A DNA stretch of 64,000 bases. It comes from Nocardia sp. CNY236. GTDB taxonomy: Bacteria > Actinomycetota > Actinomycetes > Mycobacteriales > Mycobacteriaceae. Every line of letters begins with the position of its first letter. The stretch's first letter is position 1. The position numbers and the translations under genes are program-made. The notes beneath the pieces were generated by a model. That model worked only from the letters and a program-made list of their open reading frames with translations, did no database searches and had not been told where the DNA came from. Of this stretch, positions 61,383 to 64,000 are shown piece after piece. The stretch spans positions 103,646 through 167,645 of the forward strand of contig NZ_KI519395.1 of NCBI RefSeq assembly GCF_000482385.1. The letters run 5' to 3'.

Positions 61383-62236
61383 GCGCCCCACATACTCGTC
61401 GGGTGGCGCTGGTCGGTATCGACGGCGCCGGGAAGTCATCGGTGCTGGCCGGGCTGCGCGCCCTGGGCGATCCCGCTGGTATCGGCGCCTTCGCGTCGAT
61501 GACCTGCCCCGACTTCCACGACACACGCGACGTCCCGCTCGCCGATCTGTCTCGGCAGCTGCGAGCGTTCAGTGTCGGCTGCGATCAGATCGATGACGTG
61601 GCGATGAAAGCCACCGCGATGTATATGCAGATGACGCTGTTCGGGCCGGTGGAACAGCATTTCCTGCGCACCTGGTCGCCGAATGTGCTGGTGTGCGAGC
61701 GGCATCCACTGATCGAATTGTTGGTCTACGGTCCGCTGTACGTGGCGCTGGCGGGCACCGATGGCGCCTACCGTGAGCGGGAGGGTGAGATCGCCGCGGT
61801 GCTCGAGCAGCACCGCCCGGGCACCTTCGCCGACATCGTTGCCTGGCACCATGCCCAGGCCGCGCGGCTGGGCAGCTCACCGGACATCTGGCAGCTCCTG
61901 CCGGAAGTCGCCGATCTGGTGGGTCGGGAGGTCTCCGAGGCGGTGGCCGGTTTCGCCGACCGGTTCCGCACGACCTTGCCCGACACGGTGCTGTGGCTGG
62001 ATGCGCCACCGCAGGAGGCCGCGGCCCGATGCACGCAGCGGTCGACCAATGGACCGGTCGAGGCGCACGAGACCGCGGAGCGGCTCACCGCTCTGCGCGC
62101 AGGTTACGAGCGGGTGCGCGAGACTCTCGCCACGGCATTCCCCGACGTGGGCTTCCACCGGATTGCGAGTGGCGACGGAGTGGATGTCGAGCAATCGGTG
62201 CGCGCCTGTGTCACGGAAGGGAAGTTGTTGGGATGA
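61379..62236 (+). CDS. Thymidylate-kinase-like P-loop protein
   Basis: A 285-residue P-loop kinase of the thymidylate kinase superfamily. Walker A is GIDGAGKS (about 13-20). An ERH-type segment LVCERHPLIELLVYGPLY and an Arg-containing VLWLDAPPQEAAARC follow the family order. It is longer than true Tmk (about 210 residues), with an inserted helical part near 130-180. It resembles the C-terminal domain of the megaenzyme only in fold-level motifs. A housekeeping nucleotide role is unlikely in this context; it may phosphorylate a pathway intermediate. The ATG overlaps the megaenzyme stop, and its stop overlaps the next ATG (ATGA both times). Confidence 0.82.
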   Translation: MSAPHTRRVALVGIDGAGKSSVLAGLRALGDPAGIGAFASMTCPDFHDTRDVPLADLSRQLRAFSVGCDQIDDVAMKATAMYMQMTLFGPVEQHFLRTWSPNVLVCERHPLIELLVYGPLYVALAGTDGAYREREGEIAAVLEQHRPGTFADIVAWHHAQAARLGSSPDIWQLLPEVADLVGREVSEAVAGFADRFRTTLPDTVLWLDAPPQEAAARCTQRSTNGPVEAHETAERLTALRAGYERVRETLATAFPDVGFHRIASGDGVDVEQSVRACVTEGKLLG

Positions 62237-62487
62237 GTGCGCGCAGCGATGTCGACACCGCCGATCTGGAGTCGCGAGTTCGCACGATCATCGGTGAAGT
62301 GCTGTGGGTGTCGCCGGCCGATCTGGATCGGGCGACGCCACTGGTCGATTACGGACTCGACTCGCCGACTGCTATCGAACTGACCATTCAGTTGGAAAAC
62401 GCCTTCACGGTGAGTATCCCGGAGGATGTCGCCGTGCGGCTGACCACCGTCGCCACGATCGTGCAGTACATCGAGGACCAGAAATGA
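62233..62487 (+). CDS. Acyl carrier protein (second)
   Basis: An 84-residue carrier protein. The phosphopantetheine Ser is residue 44 in DYGLDSPTAIELT. A typical helix III region (TVSIPEDVAVRLTTVATIVQ) follows. It differs clearly from the first ACP, so the two probably serve different steps. It lies directly before the acyl-AMP ligase with a 4-bp ATGA overlap, which suggests it receives the acyl group from that ligase. Confidence 0.93.
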   Translation: MSARSDVDTADLESRVRTIIGEVLWVSPADLDRATPLVDYGLDSPTAIELTIQLENAFTVSIPEDVAVRLTTVATIVQYIEDQK

Positions 62488-64000
62488 CCGAATCATCCCA
62501 GACGCTACGCCCCAGGAACGCGAGCGTCGTGCATGCGCTGCTGGCGAATGCAGAGCGAGGAGCGCAGGCGCCGTCCACCGTCGTCATGGCCGAGCGCACG
62601 GCGTTGGACCTGGGTGAGGGCGTCACGTGGCGGCACGACGATCTCGTGGCCACAGCGCGTCGGGTGGCGGCCGGGTTGGCCGCCCACGGAGTGCGCCGGG
62701 GAGACCGGGTGTTGTTGTGTCTGCCCACGTCGTCGGACTTCGTGACCGCGTTCTGCGGCGCGCAACTGCTCGGTGCGGTGCCCACGACATTGGCCACTCC
62801 CGGCGGATTCGGCACCGCGGAGATCTTCGTGGACCGCTTCACCCGATTGCTCACCTATCTGGAGCCGGTCGCCGTGGTGGCCACCGCATCGGTGTTGTCC
62901 ACCGTATCCCTGCCGGCATCGGTGGCCCCGATCGACACCGCGGAGTTGCATGCCGCGGCCAACGCCCCGGATGCCCGGTCGATCACACCGCACCTGCCGG
63001 CGCCGGACGACCTCGCGTTCATCCAAGCCACCTCCGGCTCCACCGGTGTGCCGAAGGGTGTACAGATCACGCACGGGAACCTGGCGGCCAATTGCGAACA
63101 GATCGCTCGCGCCGCCACACTCGGCGCCGGTGACACCTGGGTCGGCTGGCTGCCGTTGCACCACGACATGGGTCTGATCGGTGGCTTCCTCACACCGCTG
63201 TTCTGTGGCTTCGACGCGGTGATGATCTCGCCCACCCGGTTCCTGCGCTACCCGTCCGAATGGCTGCGCGCGGTCGATCGCTATCGCGGAACCGTGACCG
63301 CCGCACCCAACTTCGCCTTCGGCTATGCGGCCGCACGGATCACCGACAGCGAACTCGACGGAGTGGACTTGTCCAGTTGGCGGTTCCTGTTCTGCGGCGC
63401 AGAACCGATCTACCCGCCCACGGTTCAGAAGTTCGTCGACCGGTTCCATGCCTGGGGACTACCAGCCGATGCACTGGTGCCCTGCTATGGCTTGGCCGAG
63501 GCATCGCTCGCGGTGACGGTGTCGCGGCCGCAGGCGCCGATTGCCTACGATTCGGTCTCCCGCCGCACGCTCGCCGAAGACGGTGTGGTCGTGGACGTTC
63601 CTCCGCAGGACGGCGACGCGCTCGAGATCGTCGACTGTGGTGCACCGGTCGACGGCACCGATGTCCGCATCGTGGCCGAGGACGGCACACTCTGCGGCCC
63701 GGATCGGGTGGGCCGGGTGCAATTCCGCGGACCGTCGATCACCTCGGGGTATTTCCGATTGCCCGAGGTGACCGCGGCGGCACGCGTGGACGGATGGTGG
63801 GACAGCGGCGATATCGGCTATCTGCGCGACGGGCGGTTGCGGATCACCGGGCGGCACAAGGATCTGATCATCATCCGCGGCGCGAACTATTTGCCCACCG
63901 ACTTCGAGATTGCCGCAGAACAGGTACCCGGCGTTCGACCAGGAGGTGTCGTCGCGCTGGGACGGGCCGACACCGATGGACTGTCGGAAGAACTGCACCT
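62484..64000 (+). CDS. Fatty acyl-AMP ligase, 3' end outside window
   Basis: The first 505 residues of an adenylate-forming enzyme, open to the window edge. AMP-binding motifs are FIQATSGSTGVPKGVQITHG, WLPLHHDMGLIGG, CYGLAEASLAVTV and WWDSGDIGYL with GRHKDLIIIRG. The wording of these motifs (LHHDMGLIG, YGLAEAS, GRHKDLII) fits fatty acyl-AMP ligases (FAAL), which pass acyl-AMP to a carrier protein rather than to CoA. It is coupled to the second ACP. The final Lys-containing C-terminal motif lies past the edge. Confidence 0.9.
   Translation, partial: MTESSQTLRPRNASVVHALLANAERGAQAPSTVVMAERTALDLGEGVTWRHDDLVATARRVAAGLAAHGVRRGDRVLLCLPTSSDFVTAFCGAQLLGAVPTTLATPGGFGTAEIFVDRFTRLLTYLEPVAVVATASVLSTVSLPASVAPIDTAELHAAANAPDARSITPHLPAPDDLAFIQATSGSTGVPKGVQITHGNLAANCEQIARAATLGAGDTWVGWLPLHHDMGLIGGFLTPLFCGFDAVMISPTRFLRYPSEWLRAVDRYRGTVTAAPNFAFGYAAARITDSELDGVDLSSWRFLFCGAEPIYPPTVQKFVDRFHAWGLPADALVPCYGLAEASLAVTVSRPQAPIAYDSVSRRTLAEDGVVVDVPPQDGDALEIVDCGAPVDGTDVRIVAEDGTLCGPDRVGRVQFRGPSITSGYFRLPEVTAAARVDGWWDSGDIGYLRDGRLRITGRHKDLIIIRGANYLPTDFEIAAEQVPGVRPGGVVALGRADTDGLSEELH

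Overview
The window is high-GC actinobacterial DNA and most likely comes from Nocardia or a close relative in the Mycobacteriales. The left half keeps the order of a conserved mycobacterial neighbourhood: hemW, hrcA, dnaJ2, rsmE, phoH, ybeY, a CorC-type CBS protein, a cytidine-deaminase-like protein, era, amiA2, recO, uppS, an Rv2360c-like protein, zur, smtB, glyS, a TPM-domain protein, dgt, dnaG and tRNA-Asn. GTG starts are frequent. Several genes carry a TANNNT box 6-7 nt before a GTG start, which looks like leaderless transcription.

1-16.8 kb: stress, ribosome-maturation and repair genes run in one direction with 1-8 bp overlaps (hrcA to era). Two TetR modules and a divergent amidase / alpha-beta hydrolase pair interrupt them. 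A perfect 10-1-10 dyad lies between that divergent pair. 16-31 kb: the smtB-zur zinc-regulator pair with a candidate operator, glyS, a tandem duplication of flavin monooxygenases, a TPM protein, a YdcF-like protein, dgt, a FIST protein, a HAD phosphatase and dnaG, then a deleted amidase pseudogene and tRNA-Asn(GTT).

32-50 kb is accessory. A degenerate copy of the tRNA-Asn 3' end about 3 kb past the tRNA suggests an old integrative element whose integrase is gone. Between and beyond these ends are XRE-type regulators, several of them gutted by internal deletions. The region also has a two-domain ABM membrane protein, an intact amidase, a 917-aa SF1 helicase of more A/T-rich composition, a frameshifted membrane protein, a DUF4352-like protein, a Ser/Thr kinase with a 69-bp internal duplication, a double-MerR regulator divergent from an erythromycin-esterase-like gene, a permuted NlpC/P60-like protein, and a deleted copy of the MFS pump that follows it. 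50.8-54.4 kb holds that MFS exporter, an MDR oxidoreductase and a TetR regulator with a clear operator.

55.1-64 kb is the most striking part. After a 780-bp region with A/T-rich stretches comes a translationally coupled operon: acyl carrier protein, a 1986-aa megaenzyme, a thymidylate-kinase-like protein, a second acyl carrier protein, and a fatty acyl-AMP ligase that runs off the window. By motifs, the megaenzyme fuses a class III aminotransferase, a cyanobacterial-type long-chain acyl-ACP reductase (with its catalytic Cys), a dikinase-like phosphotransferase (ATP-grasp plus phospho-His domain, no PEP barrel) and a thymidylate-kinase-like P-loop domain. The inferred logic is that the ligase loads a fatty acid on an ACP, the reductase releases it as an aldehyde, the aminotransferase makes an amine, and the kinase modules phosphorylate an intermediate or partner. 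I do not recognise this system as described, and the product is unknown.
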